Assembly: GCF_038446955.1 (NCBI RefSeq)
Contig: NZ_CP151803.1
Span: 6,634,001-6,698,000 of the forward strand
Source: Pedobacter sp. FW305-3-2-15-E-R2A2
GTDB taxonomy: Bacteria; Bacteroidota; Bacteroidia; Sphingobacteriales; Sphingobacteriaceae
Direction of reading: 5' to 3'
Length of the DNA: 64,000 nt
Positions 27,248 through 36,326 of this stretch are shown here, piece by piece. The first letter of the stretch is position 1; each line of letters begins with the position of its first letter. Below the pieces are notes generated by a model. It had not been told where the DNA came from. It was given only the letters and a program-made list of their open reading frames with translations, and did not search any database. Made by a program: the position numbers and the translations under genes.

Positions 27248-27460
27248 CTAGCCATTACCCATTAGGGCAACTACTACTGCGAAAAGCGCAACAGCCTCAA
27301 CGAAGGCAGCAGCGATTAACATTGCAGTTTGAATTTTAGAGGCAGCTTCTGGTTGACGAGCAATACCGTCCATAGCTGAACCACCAATGCGTCCGATACC
27401 CAGACCAGCGCCAATCGCAGCTAATCCTGCACCAATTGCAGCAATACTTCCTGTAATCAT
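27248..27460 (-). CDS. atpE: ATP synthase Fo c subunit
   Basis: 70-residue two-helix ring subunit. The first helix is glycine/alanine-rich (IAAIGAGLAAIGAGLGIG), the polar loop is GIARQPEA, and the ion-binding carboxylate is Glu55 in AAFVEAVALFAVV. The Ser/Thr ligands that follow this Glu in sodium-type rings are absent (Ala-Val instead), which points to proton coupling. That coupling assignment is an inference from the motif. Confidence 0.97.
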   Translation of the reverse strand: MITGSIAAIGAGLAAIGAGLGIGRIGGSAMDGIARQPEAASKIQTAMLIAAAFVEAVALFAVVVALMGNG

Positions 27461-27498
27461 GATTTTATATATTAATTGTTGTTAAAAAATAATTCTTA

Positions 27499-28629
27499 TT
27501 AATGGTGTTCTTCAATTGCCATTCCGATAAACAGGGCAGACAAGATGGTAAAGATAAAGGCCTGGATAAAAGCAACCAATAATTCTATGGCGCCAATAAA
27601 CACAGCAAACGCGATCGATACCGGGGCAATGTATAGGCTGTTGAATACAAACACAAGGCAGATTAATGACAACACCAGGATGTGTCCTGCAGTGATGTTC
27701 GCAAACAAACGAATCATTAAGGCAATAGGTTTGGTAAAGATACCGAACAACTCTACCGGAACCATTACAATGTACATCCACCATGGTACATCAGGCATAA
27801 AGATGTGTTTCCAGTAGTATTTGTTACCATTGAATACAGTAAGGCAGAACGTAGCAATGGCTAAGATCATCGTTACCGCGATGTTACCTGTTAAGTTGGC
27901 ACCACCTGGTAAGAATGGGATCAGACCCAGCATGTTGTTAAACCAGATGAAAAAGAATACGGTTAATAAATAAGGCATGAAGCGCTCATATTTATGTCCA
28001 AGATTCGGTTTTGCAATATCATCACGTACAAACAGGATGATCGGCTCCATCCAGGATTGTAATCCTTTTGGCGATTTTCCTACACGTTTTTTGTACCCGT
28101 TGGCTACATTGATAAATACGACAAGCAGAATGATGATCGATAAGAACAAGGTACAAACGTTTTTCGTAATGGATAAATCCAAAGGACGTTCGTTTAATGC
28201 ATGATGTTTCTCATCTAAGTTCAGGAACTGTCCATGCTCATTTGCAGCTTCAGATGCATAATAGATCTTTTCGTGCATCTTCACAAAACGTTGTCCGTTT
28301 CTTTCCACGATTACTTTACCATCATCATCATGGTTAAAGTCAGCAGAACTGAAGTTTACAAATCCAGCTTTGGTATACAATATCACCGGAAGATCAATAT
28401 AGGTATGTCCGATTACATGCCAGCTGTGCGAATCCGCAATGTGGTGTAGTGCAAACTTACCAATGTCAAACTTTTCCTTTGCCTCTGGTTGGGCATGGGA
28501 ATCTTCTGTTACTTGTGCTGTGTCAACCTGAGCAAAAGCTGCGGGTGTAACAGAAAAAAACGCTAAAAACAGCGTAAAAACAACAATTAACCTTTTCACT
28601 TTAAACTCAAAAACGTGGCTACAATCCAT
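27499..28629 (-). CDS. atpB: ATP synthase Fo a subunit with N-terminal extension
   Basis: 376-residue stator subunit forming the proton half-channels. The C-terminal ~230 residues are the standard a subunit, with the essential Arg in MIRLFANITAGHILVL. In front lies a ~130-residue extension: a signal-like segment ending in PAAFAQ near residue 33, then a polar, His/Asp-rich periplasmic region. This extension is typical of Bacteroidota a subunits and makes the protein about 100 residues longer than the E. coli form. A GTG ten codons downstream is an alternative start. Confidence 0.95.
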   Translation of the reverse strand: MDCSHVFEFKVKRLIVVFTLFLAFFSVTPAAFAQVDTAQVTEDSHAQPEAKEKFDIGKFALHHIADSHSWHVIGHTYIDLPVILYTKAGFVNFSSADFNHDDDGKVIVERNGQRFVKMHEKIYYASEAANEHGQFLNLDEKHHALNERPLDLSITKNVCTLFLSIIILLVVFINVANGYKKRVGKSPKGLQSWMEPIILFVRDDIAKPNLGHKYERFMPYLLTVFFFIWFNNMLGLIPFLPGGANLTGNIAVTMILAIATFCLTVFNGNKYYWKHIFMPDVPWWMYIVMVPVELFGIFTKPIALMIRLFANITAGHILVLSLICLVFVFNSLYIAPVSIAFAVFIGAIELLVAFIQAFIFTILSALFIGMAIEEHH

Positions 28630-28643
28630 TTACTCGCAGATTT

Positions 28644-29033
28644 TTACTTTTTATTTTGGTGGCGCAAGTTACGTAACAAACAGTATATTTCAAAGAAGCT
28701 GAACAATAAATATAAAGAAAAAAAATTCAGGACAAAAACAAAGCCGTTTTCCTTGCTCTTCAGGCTGTAAATCAGCACAAAAGCCATAGAAAAAATCATC
28801 TTCAATGCAATCGAGCCCATAATTGCCATAATTCCGGTCTCAGGGTTCTTTTTTATGCCCAAATCAGCAAGAATATAAGCGATGAAGGTAATGCTGGCTA
28901 AAAAGCCAAAGACTAACCAGAATTTCTGAACCAGGATCAGCTCACCGGGAAAAACAGAAGGAAGGAAATAAGCAATCACAGCCAGAACAAAGCTGTATAA
29001 TAAATAGTAAAGGGTAAACCGCGTTAAACTCAA
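28644..29033 (-). CDS. ATP synthase operon membrane protein (AtpI-like)
   Basis: 129-residue protein with four hydrophobic segments (about 8-25, 37-56, 66-87, 94-113) and a basic C-terminus. Size and position between atpZ and atpB recall the I-type accessory proteins of atp operons, which help c-ring assembly or ion supply, but the sequence is not clearly AtpI. No ATG is available: an in-frame stop lies five codons before the TTG at 29033. The stop is 14 bases from the atpB start. Confidence 0.7.
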   Translation of the reverse strand: MSLTRFTLYYLLYSFVLAVIAYFLPSVFPGELILVQKFWLVFGFLASITFIAYILADLGIKKNPETGIMAIMGSIALKMIFSMAFVLIYSLKSKENGFVFVLNFFSLYLLFSFFEIYCLLRNLRHQNKK

Positions 29034-29077
29034 ATCAGTAATTTTTTACAAAAGTAGGGAATTACCCCGATTTTAAA

Positions 29078-29302
29078 TCATGAGTCGTTATTTTTATTCA
29101 GTTGTTTTACAACCTGATACAAAGATATAACGACCCCAACAATACTTAAAATTGCCGTAAAGATCGGCGTCTTACTCTGCCTGTATTCATCGATTTTATA
29201 TCCTGCAAAGGCAAACAGGCCTATTGTGGCCAGCATTTGAAAACTGATAGAAGAATATTTGGCGAAATTATTTATGTTCTTTTTATTTTCGTTTGGTTCC
29301 AT
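29078..29302 (-). CDS. AtpZ/AtpI family protein
   Basis: 74-residue protein with a polar N-terminus and two membrane segments: FQMLATIGLFAFAGYKIDEY and AILSIVGVVISLYQVVKQL. The G-Y-K-I-D-x-Y segment between the helices is typical of AtpZ/AtpI accessory proteins (the usual form is GxxLDxxxxTxP). It is the first gene of the atp operon, as in many bacteria, and is divergent from the porW-like gene. Confidence 0.85.
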   Translation of the reverse strand: MEPNENKKNINNFAKYSSISFQMLATIGLFAFAGYKIDEYRQSKTPIFTAILSIVGVVISLYQVVKQLNKNNDS

Positions 29303-29361
29303 CTTAATTAAATCTCCTACAAATAAAACCCATTTTGTTAAGAAGTTATTGCTGAATAAAA

Positions 29362-29369
29362 TACTTTTG
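29362..29369 (+). promoter_or_regulatory. Candidate -7 box (TACTTTTG) for the porW-like gene
   Basis: TACTTTTG matches the Bacteroidota TAnnTTTG element, 44 bases before the TTG start. A TTTG lies upstream at 29333-29336, but the spacing is about 5 bases longer than usual. Confidence 0.35.
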
Positions 29370-29413
29370 CATATATTTTGTTGTTATAAGCTTTTAACTC
29401 AATCAGCATTTTT

Positions 29414-32224
29414 TTGGAAAATTACGCAATCAACTCTCTAAAGATAACGCTATTTATCTTTTGTTCCGGTATCCTATACTCCTGCAGTTCACATAAAGAT
29501 ACTGCCGGAAGCAGGGCTATGCAGAACCTCACCTCCCGTTACAATTACATCTACAATGCAAATGTGATCCTTGCCCAGCATCAGCAGGAACTTACGGAAG
29601 GCTATGCAGACAATTACGATGAGATCCTTCCCGTATATGTAAATCCGGAGAAGTACGACATATTTAATAGTCAGCCTTCAGAAAGCTTACCTGCCATGGA
29701 TGAGATCATCAAGAAAGCAAGGGTAATCCTCCTGGAAAAAAGCTTTGGCAACTATGTAGACGAGTCTTACCTCCTGCTGGGAAAAGCAAACTTCTATAAA
29801 CAGAACTATTTCAACTCCACGGAATATTTTGACTATACTGCCAAAAACTTCCCCAATAATAAGAAGAGTTATATCCAGGCTTTAGACTGGAAAGCACGAA
29901 GTCTGATGCAGCTCAGTAAATACAGTGAAGCAGCATTAGTGCTGGATACTTTATCTATTGCCATTTCCGAACAAAAAAAGAACAAAGCAGATCCATTGGC
30001 AACGATTGCACAGATCTATATCCATCAACGGATGCCGCTCGAAGCCATCAATGCCTTAAAAGAAGCGATAAAGTCCAATTCAACCGGTGCCGAACGCGTC
30101 CGCTGGACCTATATTCTCGCACAGCTCTCTGAGCAGCTGGAAAACTATCCGGAAGCCTTACTTTATTACCGGAAAGTGGAAAAAAGCAGCGCTCCTTTCG
30201 AGATGTACTTTAATGCGAATTTAAACCGCATTAAGCTCAACGCCTTTATGAGTGGCGTAAAATTAAACAAACAAGACCAGTTACTTGCCCTGCTTAAAGA
30301 CGATAAAAATGAAGATTACCATGACCAGATCTATTATCAGGTAGCAGAAACTTATATCAGAGACGGTGACTTCGATCAGGCCAAAAAATATTATCAGCTG
30401 TCTGTGCGCAACAGTACAAAAAACAACTATCAGAAAGGCCTGTCTTATTTAAAAATCGCAGACCTTAATTTCAAACACTTCAGGGATTACAGGGCTGCAA
30501 AAGCCTACTACGACAGTACGACAAATACCCTACCTAAATCTTATCCCGGTTATGAGCTTATTCTGAAGAAAAATCAAAACCTGCAATACCTGACCGACCG
30601 TTATGGGATAATTTCATCGGAAGACACCCTTCAATCCATTGCAAAACTTCCTGAAGCGGAACGCATGGCGAAAGTCAACCTGATCGCAAACCCGGTGGTG
30701 GCCGCTGTCAAAACCACAGAAAGCTTTAATGCCATTCCGCTGGATCCATTCCAGACCGGTAATGATAGCCGATCTAAAAACAAAAACACCAGCAGCAGCT
30801 TCTATTTTGCAAATTCCAATGCCATCAGTACCGGTTACAACGATTTCAAAAAGAAATGGGGCAACAGGAAACTGGAAAACAACTGGCGCCAGAGCATCCG
30901 CTCTTCTGCTCAGGAAACCATTCAGGACATCAATAAAAATTACAGTACGAACAATGGAAAAGTAGCCGGAAATCCGGATAGCCTCCTTGCTGCAGCACCA
31001 GATTCCGCTGCGAGAGTTAAAGCCATCACGGCAACACTGCCACTTACACCGGACCTACTCGCCAAGTCAGATCAGAAGATCATTGATGCCTATCATGAAA
31101 TTGCCAACTTCTATCTTCAGGAATTAAATGATCCGAAAGAGGCTGCTGAGGTCTATCAGATTCTGCTGGACCGTTTTCCAAACAACAACCGCCTGGCTTC
31201 TATTTATTACGGTCTGTTCCTGGTCAACAAAACACTTGATCCGGCCAAAGCCGAAGTCTTCAAGAACAAAGTACTGAAGGATTATGCCTCTTCTACTTAT
31301 GCAAAGACCATTCTTGATCCTTCCTTCTCTTTGAGACAGTCGGAAATGGAAACCCTTATCAATAAAAAATATAATGACCTTTTTGAGCTGTATGAGAAAA
31401 AGGATTTCGGTGCCGTTATCCAGCAGGTGAATGAAATTTTAACGGCAAGCCCTGACAACTATCTGGCTCCACAATTCGCCTATCTGAAAGCCATTGCCGT
31501 AGGAAGAACAAACCATGTGGACTACCTGATTAATGAATTTGAAAAGATCAACACCAGCTTTAGAGAAGATAAACTGATCGTTCCACTCGTAAAAGAGCAC
31601 CTTGGTTACATCAATCAGCATCTGGAAGAGTTCAAAAAGAGGCAAATTGCGCTGATCGACTTTGATCCGAATGAACCCAGGTTCTTTGGACAACAGTTCC
31701 CGGCAACAGCAGTAGCAGCAGTGAACCCTCCGGCCAGCAACGCGAAACCTGTACAACAACCAGTCAAAAATACCGCCAGTCCTGTCGTAACACCAGCGGT
31801 CGCACCTCCAACAGAAAAGGTGGCCACGGTAGAAAAACCAGTCGCCCCTGTAAAAGTTGCAGGCATTTTTAGTACGGCAGTTTCGACTACCTATTATTAT
31901 GTCGTTCATGTGGCTGACGGCTCATTAACCCTCAGTTCTTCCCGATTTGGGATCGGACAATTCAACCGCGGAAACTATGCGGAGAACAATCTGCGACATC
32001 AATTGAAGGAATTTGACAATGATCAGCTTATATTTGTAGGAAACTTTGGTACTTTCGACGACGCAAAAACATATGCGGAGGGAATCAATCCACAGTTAAA
32101 ACAAATCATGAAGGTCCCTGCTAACCTTTATAAGAGCTTTATCATTAGCAAAGAAAACTTCGAGAAGCTGAGCAGCAAGGACATTCTGGATAAATACCAG
32201 GAATTTTATAAAAACAATTATTAA
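29414..32224 (+). CDS. TPR-rich lipoprotein, PorW/SprE-like (type IX secretion)
   Basis: 936-residue predicted lipoprotein. The leader ends in a lipobox, GILYSCSS (Cys24). The mature start, SRAMQNLTSRYNYIYNANVI, and the long array of TPR-like helices (about 60-400 and 530-760) match the PorW/SprE family, needed for T9SS function and gliding in P. gingivalis and F. johnsoniae. The 760-850 linker is rich in P, A, V and T; the last ~90 residues form a separate folded domain (YYYVVHVADGSLTLSS). The start must be non-ATG: an in-frame TAA lies nine codons before the TTG at 29414. The PBP1A gene follows two bases later. Confidence 0.72.
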   Translation: MENYAINSLKITLFIFCSGILYSCSSHKDTAGSRAMQNLTSRYNYIYNANVILAQHQQELTEGYADNYDEILPVYVNPEKYDIFNSQPSESLPAMDEIIKKARVILLEKSFGNYVDESYLLLGKANFYKQNYFNSTEYFDYTAKNFPNNKKSYIQALDWKARSLMQLSKYSEAALVLDTLSIAISEQKKNKADPLATIAQIYIHQRMPLEAINALKEAIKSNSTGAERVRWTYILAQLSEQLENYPEALLYYRKVEKSSAPFEMYFNANLNRIKLNAFMSGVKLNKQDQLLALLKDDKNEDYHDQIYYQVAETYIRDGDFDQAKKYYQLSVRNSTKNNYQKGLSYLKIADLNFKHFRDYRAAKAYYDSTTNTLPKSYPGYELILKKNQNLQYLTDRYGIISSEDTLQSIAKLPEAERMAKVNLIANPVVAAVKTTESFNAIPLDPFQTGNDSRSKNKNTSSSFYFANSNAISTGYNDFKKKWGNRKLENNWRQSIRSSAQETIQDINKNYSTNNGKVAGNPDSLLAAAPDSAARVKAITATLPLTPDLLAKSDQKIIDAYHEIANFYLQELNDPKEAAEVYQILLDRFPNNNRLASIYYGLFLVNKTLDPAKAEVFKNKVLKDYASSTYAKTILDPSFSLRQSEMETLINKKYNDLFELYEKKDFGAVIQQVNEILTASPDNYLAPQFAYLKAIAVGRTNHVDYLINEFEKINTSFREDKLIVPLVKEHLGYINQHLEEFKKRQIALIDFDPNEPRFFGQQFPATAVAAVNPPASNAKPVQQPVKNTASPVVTPAVAPPTEKVATVEKPVAPVKVAGIFSTAVSTTYYYVVHVADGSLTLSSSRFGIGQFNRGNYAENNLRHQLKEFDNDQLIFVGNFGTFDDAKTYAEGINPQLKQIMKVPANLYKSFIISKENFEKLSSKDILDKYQEFYKNNY

Positions 32225-32226
32225 AA

Positions 32227-34449
32227 ATGAACAAACCACTTTCGCAAGAAGACATCAGAAAGTACAATTTTAGACTTTGGAAAGTATTAATTGCCGGAAT
32301 CGTTTTATTCGCTCTCTTCATTATTGCCGTAGGTTTTGGCTTGTTCGGTGAACTGCCTTCCTTCAGGGATATTGAACATCCAAAAAGCAATCAAGCCTCT
32401 GAAGTGGTTACTGAAGAAGGGAAAGTTCTGGGCACTTATTTCGTTCAGAACCGATCTAATGTTACTTATCCTGCGATCTCGCCGAATGTCATCAACGCAT
32501 TGATTGCTACGGAAGACATCCGGTTTAAAGAACATTCAGGAATTGATTTCAAGCGAACCTTTACGATATTTCTATATGCCATCATAGGAAAAAAACAAGG
32601 TGGAAGTACCATCACACAACAGCTGGCATTGAACCTTTTCTCCGAAGAAGGACGTCAAAAGAACTTTGCCAAGCGCCTTTTACAGAAATTTCAGGAATGG
32701 GTAATTGCGGTTAAATTAGAGCGCAACTACACCAAGGAAGAAATCATCGTGATGTATTTAAATACCGTAGACTTCGGAAATCAGGCCTATGGCATCAAAT
32801 CTGCAGCAAGGGTTTATTTCAACACTACTCCGGATAAGCTGACTGTTGGCCAGGCGGCAACGCTGGTAGGGATCCTGAAAGGGATTTCCAGATATTCCCC
32901 TACCCGTAATCCGGACCGTTCCTTAGCCCGTAGAAATACCATTATGGGATTAATGGTCAAAGCAGATTTCCTGACGGATCCTGATTTTGAAAAAGAAAAA
33001 GAAAAACCACTGGGCTTACGCTTCAGTGCAGCAACCGTAAATGATGGAATTGCGCCCTATTTCAGAGCAGTCTTAAAAAACGACATCAAGAAAATTTTCC
33101 AGGACCGTTCCATTCTTAAATCGGATGGTACGCCATATGACCTGGATAGAGATGGCTTGAGAATCACCACCACCATCAACTACGACATGCAGGTATTTGC
33201 CGAAGAGGCGCAAAAAGAATACATGAAAACCTTACAGGTTTCTTTCAATAACAGCTGGAAAGGACGCAATCCTTTTAAAGGTAAAGAAATGCAGATTGAG
33301 CAAGGTGTAAAAAGATCTGACCGCTATAAAGCATTGCAGCTGGAAGGAAAATCAGAGGAGGAAATTAAGGCTGATTTCAATACTCCGACCAGATTGAGCA
33401 TCTTCACCTGGAAAGGAAATGTGGATACTTTGATGAAGCCGATTGACTCTGTAAAATATTACAAGCTGCTTCTGAGAAATGCGATGATGGCAATGGACCC
33501 TCAATCCGGGTATGTGAAAGCATGGGTTGGCGGAATCAATTACGAACATTTCAAGTATGACCAGGTAAAAATGGGAACAAGGCAGGTAGGTTCTACCGCC
33601 AAGCCTTTTACCTATACCGTAGCCATTGAAAATGGATATTCTCCTTGTTTCAGTGTGCTCAATGAGCCGGTAACGATTGAAGTACCTGGAAGTTCCCCAT
33701 GGACGCCAAGGTCTTCAGGAACGGTTCCGGGATACCTGACTTTGCAAAAAGCATTGGCCCTGTCACAAAATTATATAGCGGCATTCCTGATGAAACAGGT
33801 GGGCCCGATCCCGGTAGCTACTTTAGCTAAAAAGATGGGGATCACCTCAGAAGTTCCCGCTTATCCATCCATTGCACTGGGTTCTTTTGATGCCTCCGTT
33901 TATGATATGGTGGGTGCATATAGTGTATTTGCCAATAAAGGCGTTTGGAATAAACCCACTTATATTTTAAAGATAGAAGATAAAAACGGGGTGGTATTGT
34001 ACAGTGAGAAACCGATTCCGGTTCCGGCAATATCTGAAGAAGTGGCTTATGTGATGACCAGAATGCTTCGTGGTGTAATTACCAATGGAACAGGATGGCG
34101 ACTCGCGGGTAGATTCGGTGTAAGCGGACCTATCGGCGGTAAAACAGGTACGACCAATGCCAACTCTGATGGATGGTTTATGGCGATTACCCCTCAGCTG
34201 GTAGCTGGTGTATGGACCGGTTGCGAAGACCGTGCCTTTCACTTTACCAGTACCGCACAGGGTGATGGCGCAACAACTGCCCTTCCGATCTATGCCGGTT
34301 TTATGAAACGCGTATATGCCAGCTCTAAGCTGAACATGAGTAAAGCCGACTTTGAACCGCCTAAAAACGGAGTGTCCATTACTTTCGACTGTAACCAGTA
34401 CCAACAACAGGAACAGAAAACTGAACTGGACGAGAAATTAGGCTTCTAA
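32227..34449 (+). CDS. mrcA: Penicillin-binding protein 1A (bifunctional)
   Basis: 740-residue class A PBP that polymerises and cross-links peptidoglycan. A cytoplasmic tail and one membrane anchor (about 18-40) precede the GT51 domain with the catalytic EDIRFKEHSGID (Glu96) and KKQGGSTITQQLALNLF. The transpeptidase domain has the nucleophile in GSTAKPFTY (about Ser456), SQN (LALSQNYIA) and GGKTGTTNANSDGW. It starts two bases after the porW-like gene and uvrC follows 18 bases later, so the three are probably one transcript. Confidence 0.95.
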   Translation: MNKPLSQEDIRKYNFRLWKVLIAGIVLFALFIIAVGFGLFGELPSFRDIEHPKSNQASEVVTEEGKVLGTYFVQNRSNVTYPAISPNVINALIATEDIRFKEHSGIDFKRTFTIFLYAIIGKKQGGSTITQQLALNLFSEEGRQKNFAKRLLQKFQEWVIAVKLERNYTKEEIIVMYLNTVDFGNQAYGIKSAARVYFNTTPDKLTVGQAATLVGILKGISRYSPTRNPDRSLARRNTIMGLMVKADFLTDPDFEKEKEKPLGLRFSAATVNDGIAPYFRAVLKNDIKKIFQDRSILKSDGTPYDLDRDGLRITTTINYDMQVFAEEAQKEYMKTLQVSFNNSWKGRNPFKGKEMQIEQGVKRSDRYKALQLEGKSEEEIKADFNTPTRLSIFTWKGNVDTLMKPIDSVKYYKLLLRNAMMAMDPQSGYVKAWVGGINYEHFKYDQVKMGTRQVGSTAKPFTYTVAIENGYSPCFSVLNEPVTIEVPGSSPWTPRSSGTVPGYLTLQKALALSQNYIAAFLMKQVGPIPVATLAKKMGITSEVPAYPSIALGSFDASVYDMVGAYSVFANKGVWNKPTYILKIEDKNGVVLYSEKPIPVPAISEEVAYVMTRMLRGVITNGTGWRLAGRFGVSGPIGGKTGTTNANSDGWFMAITPQLVAGVWTGCEDRAFHFTSTAQGDGATTALPIYAGFMKRVYASSKLNMSKADFEPPKNGVSITFDCNQYQQQEQKTELDEKLGF

Positions 34450-34467
34450 TCATTTTAACAAATTCCC

Positions 34468-36273
34468 ATGAGTGCTTTTGATTATAAAAAGGTATTGGCC
34501 GATATTCCGCATAAGCCTGGTGTTTACCAGTATTGGGATATAGAAGATACCCTGATATATATCGGCAAAGCCAAAGACCTGAGAAATAGGGTTGGTTCTT
34601 ATTTCAATCAGGACAAACAGCTGAATGGCAAGACCAAGGTCCTGGTTTCCAAGATCAGGAAGATCACCTTCACCATTGTGGATACGGAGATTGATGCCTG
34701 GCTGCTGGAAAACAGCCTGATCAAAAAGCATCAGCCCCGATACAACATCATGCTGAAAGATGATAAGACCTATCCATGGATTATCATTAAAAAAGAACCT
34801 TTTCCAAGGGTATTCTGGACGAGAAACAGGGTAAAAGATGGTTCTACTTATTTTGGCCCCTATGCTTCGGTGGGCATGATGCACACCATTCTGGACCTGA
34901 TTAAAGAAACGTATACCCTACGAACCTGTAATCTGCCCCTCACGGAGAAAAATATCAGTGCCGGCAAATTTAAAGTCTGCCTGGAATACCAGATCGGGAA
35001 CTGTAAAGGCCCTTGTCAGGCTTACCAGGCTGAGGAAGAATACAACAGAAATATTGAAGAAATAAAAGACATCCTGAACGGAAAGATCGGGAATGTCATC
35101 AAAGATGTAAAACAGATCATTAAGGACGCAGCGGCAGAACTCAACTTTGAATACGCGCATCAATACCAGAGAAAACTGGTCGTCCTGGAGAAATATCAAA
35201 GTAAATCTACGGTCGTGAGCAGCGCCATCACCAATATTGATGTCGTGAGTATTGCTTCCGATGAACGTTATGCTTTTGTAAATTACCTGAAGATCATGAA
35301 TGGCAGCATCATTCAAACCCAAACCATCGAGATCAAAAAACGACTGGACGAGACTGATGAAGAGCTGTTAACAATTGCCATCACAGAATTCAGGACGAAA
35401 TTTAACAGCACCTCCAAGGAGATCGTTGTTCCCTTTGAAATCATACTTGAAGATAAAAACATCCGGTTTACCGTTCCCAAACTTGGGGAAAAGAAAAACC
35501 TGCTGGAACTATCTCAGAAAAACGTTTTGTTTTTTAAGAAGGAAAAACTGAACCAGTATGAAAAGCTGAATCCGGATTTAAGAACGGACCGCATTTTAAC
35601 GCAAATGCAAAAGGACCTGAGTTTAACCCAGCTGCCTAAACATATCGAATGTTTTGACAACTCCAACTTCCAGGGCAAGTATCCTGTTTCGGCAATTGTT
35701 GTGTTCAAAGATGCCAAGCCTTCCAAAAAGGACTACCGGCATTTTAATGTGAAAACAGTGGAAGGTCCCAACGATTTTGCGACGATGGAAGAGGCCGTTT
35801 TAAGGCGATATAAGCGCATGTTGGAGGAAGAGGGGACCTTGCCTCAACTTATCATCATTGATGGTGGTAAAGGCCAGCTATCCTCTGCAATGACGAGCTT
35901 AAAAAAACTGGGGATAGACAAGAAAGTCGCCGTGATCGGAATCGCGAAGCGGCTGGAAGAATTGTTCTTCCCCGGAGATCCCTATCCGCTCTACCTCGAC
36001 AAAAAGTCGGAGACCCTGAAAATCATCCAGCAACTTCGGGATGAAGCCCACCGCTTCGGTATCACCTTCCACCGCAAGAAAAGAGACCAGGGTACGTTAA
36101 AAACGGAACTGGAGCAAATAGAAGGCATTGGGAAGACGACCGCCGACAAGCTGCTCCGTCATTTCAAATCCGTGAAAAAGATTGCGGAAGCTAAAGAATC
36201 AGAATTACAAACCGTACTCAATAAAGCACAACTCCTCGCTTTAACGAATTATTTCAATAAAGATAAAGCATAA
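34468..36273 (+). CDS. uvrC: UvrABC system protein C
   Basis: 601-residue nucleotide-excision-repair endonuclease subunit that makes both incisions around a lesion. The N-terminal GIY-YIG nuclease shows KPGVYQYWDIEDTLIYIGKA and DLRNRVGSYF. A UVR motif (about 205-240) is followed by the RNase H-like C-terminal nuclease, with HIECFDNSNFQGKYPVSAIV and LIIIDGGKGQLSSAM, and the final helix-hairpin-helix (EGIGKTTADKLLRHFKSVKK). Length is normal. A terminator follows directly. Confidence 0.97.
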   Translation: MSAFDYKKVLADIPHKPGVYQYWDIEDTLIYIGKAKDLRNRVGSYFNQDKQLNGKTKVLVSKIRKITFTIVDTEIDAWLLENSLIKKHQPRYNIMLKDDKTYPWIIIKKEPFPRVFWTRNRVKDGSTYFGPYASVGMMHTILDLIKETYTLRTCNLPLTEKNISAGKFKVCLEYQIGNCKGPCQAYQAEEEYNRNIEEIKDILNGKIGNVIKDVKQIIKDAAAELNFEYAHQYQRKLVVLEKYQSKSTVVSSAITNIDVVSIASDERYAFVNYLKIMNGSIIQTQTIEIKKRLDETDEELLTIAITEFRTKFNSTSKEIVVPFEIILEDKNIRFTVPKLGEKKNLLELSQKNVLFFKKEKLNQYEKLNPDLRTDRILTQMQKDLSLTQLPKHIECFDNSNFQGKYPVSAIVVFKDAKPSKKDYRHFNVKTVEGPNDFATMEEAVLRRYKRMLEEEGTLPQLIIIDGGKGQLSSAMTSLKKLGIDKKVAVIGIAKRLEELFFPGDPYPLYLDKKSETLKIIQQLRDEAHRFGITFHRKKRDQGTLKTELEQIEGIGKTTADKLLRHFKSVKKIAEAKESELQTVLNKAQLLALTNYFNKDKA

Positions 36274-36309
36274 AAAAAACCGGTCCTCTAACAGAAGACC
36301 GGTTTTTTT
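36273..36309. terminator. Bidirectional terminator between uvrC and gldN
   Basis: Arms AACCGGTC (36278-36285) and GACCGGTT (36297-36304), flanked by A on the left and T on the right, extend the pairing to about 13 bases. It serves both convergent operons. Confidence 0.88.
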
Positions 36310-36326
36310 GTATATGATTTTGGAAA

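Noticed and set aside
31439..31909. 156-residue frame antisense to the porW-like gene
   Set aside because: It lies wholly inside a well-supported gene and overlaps its proline/alanine-rich linker; composition is that of a shadow frame.
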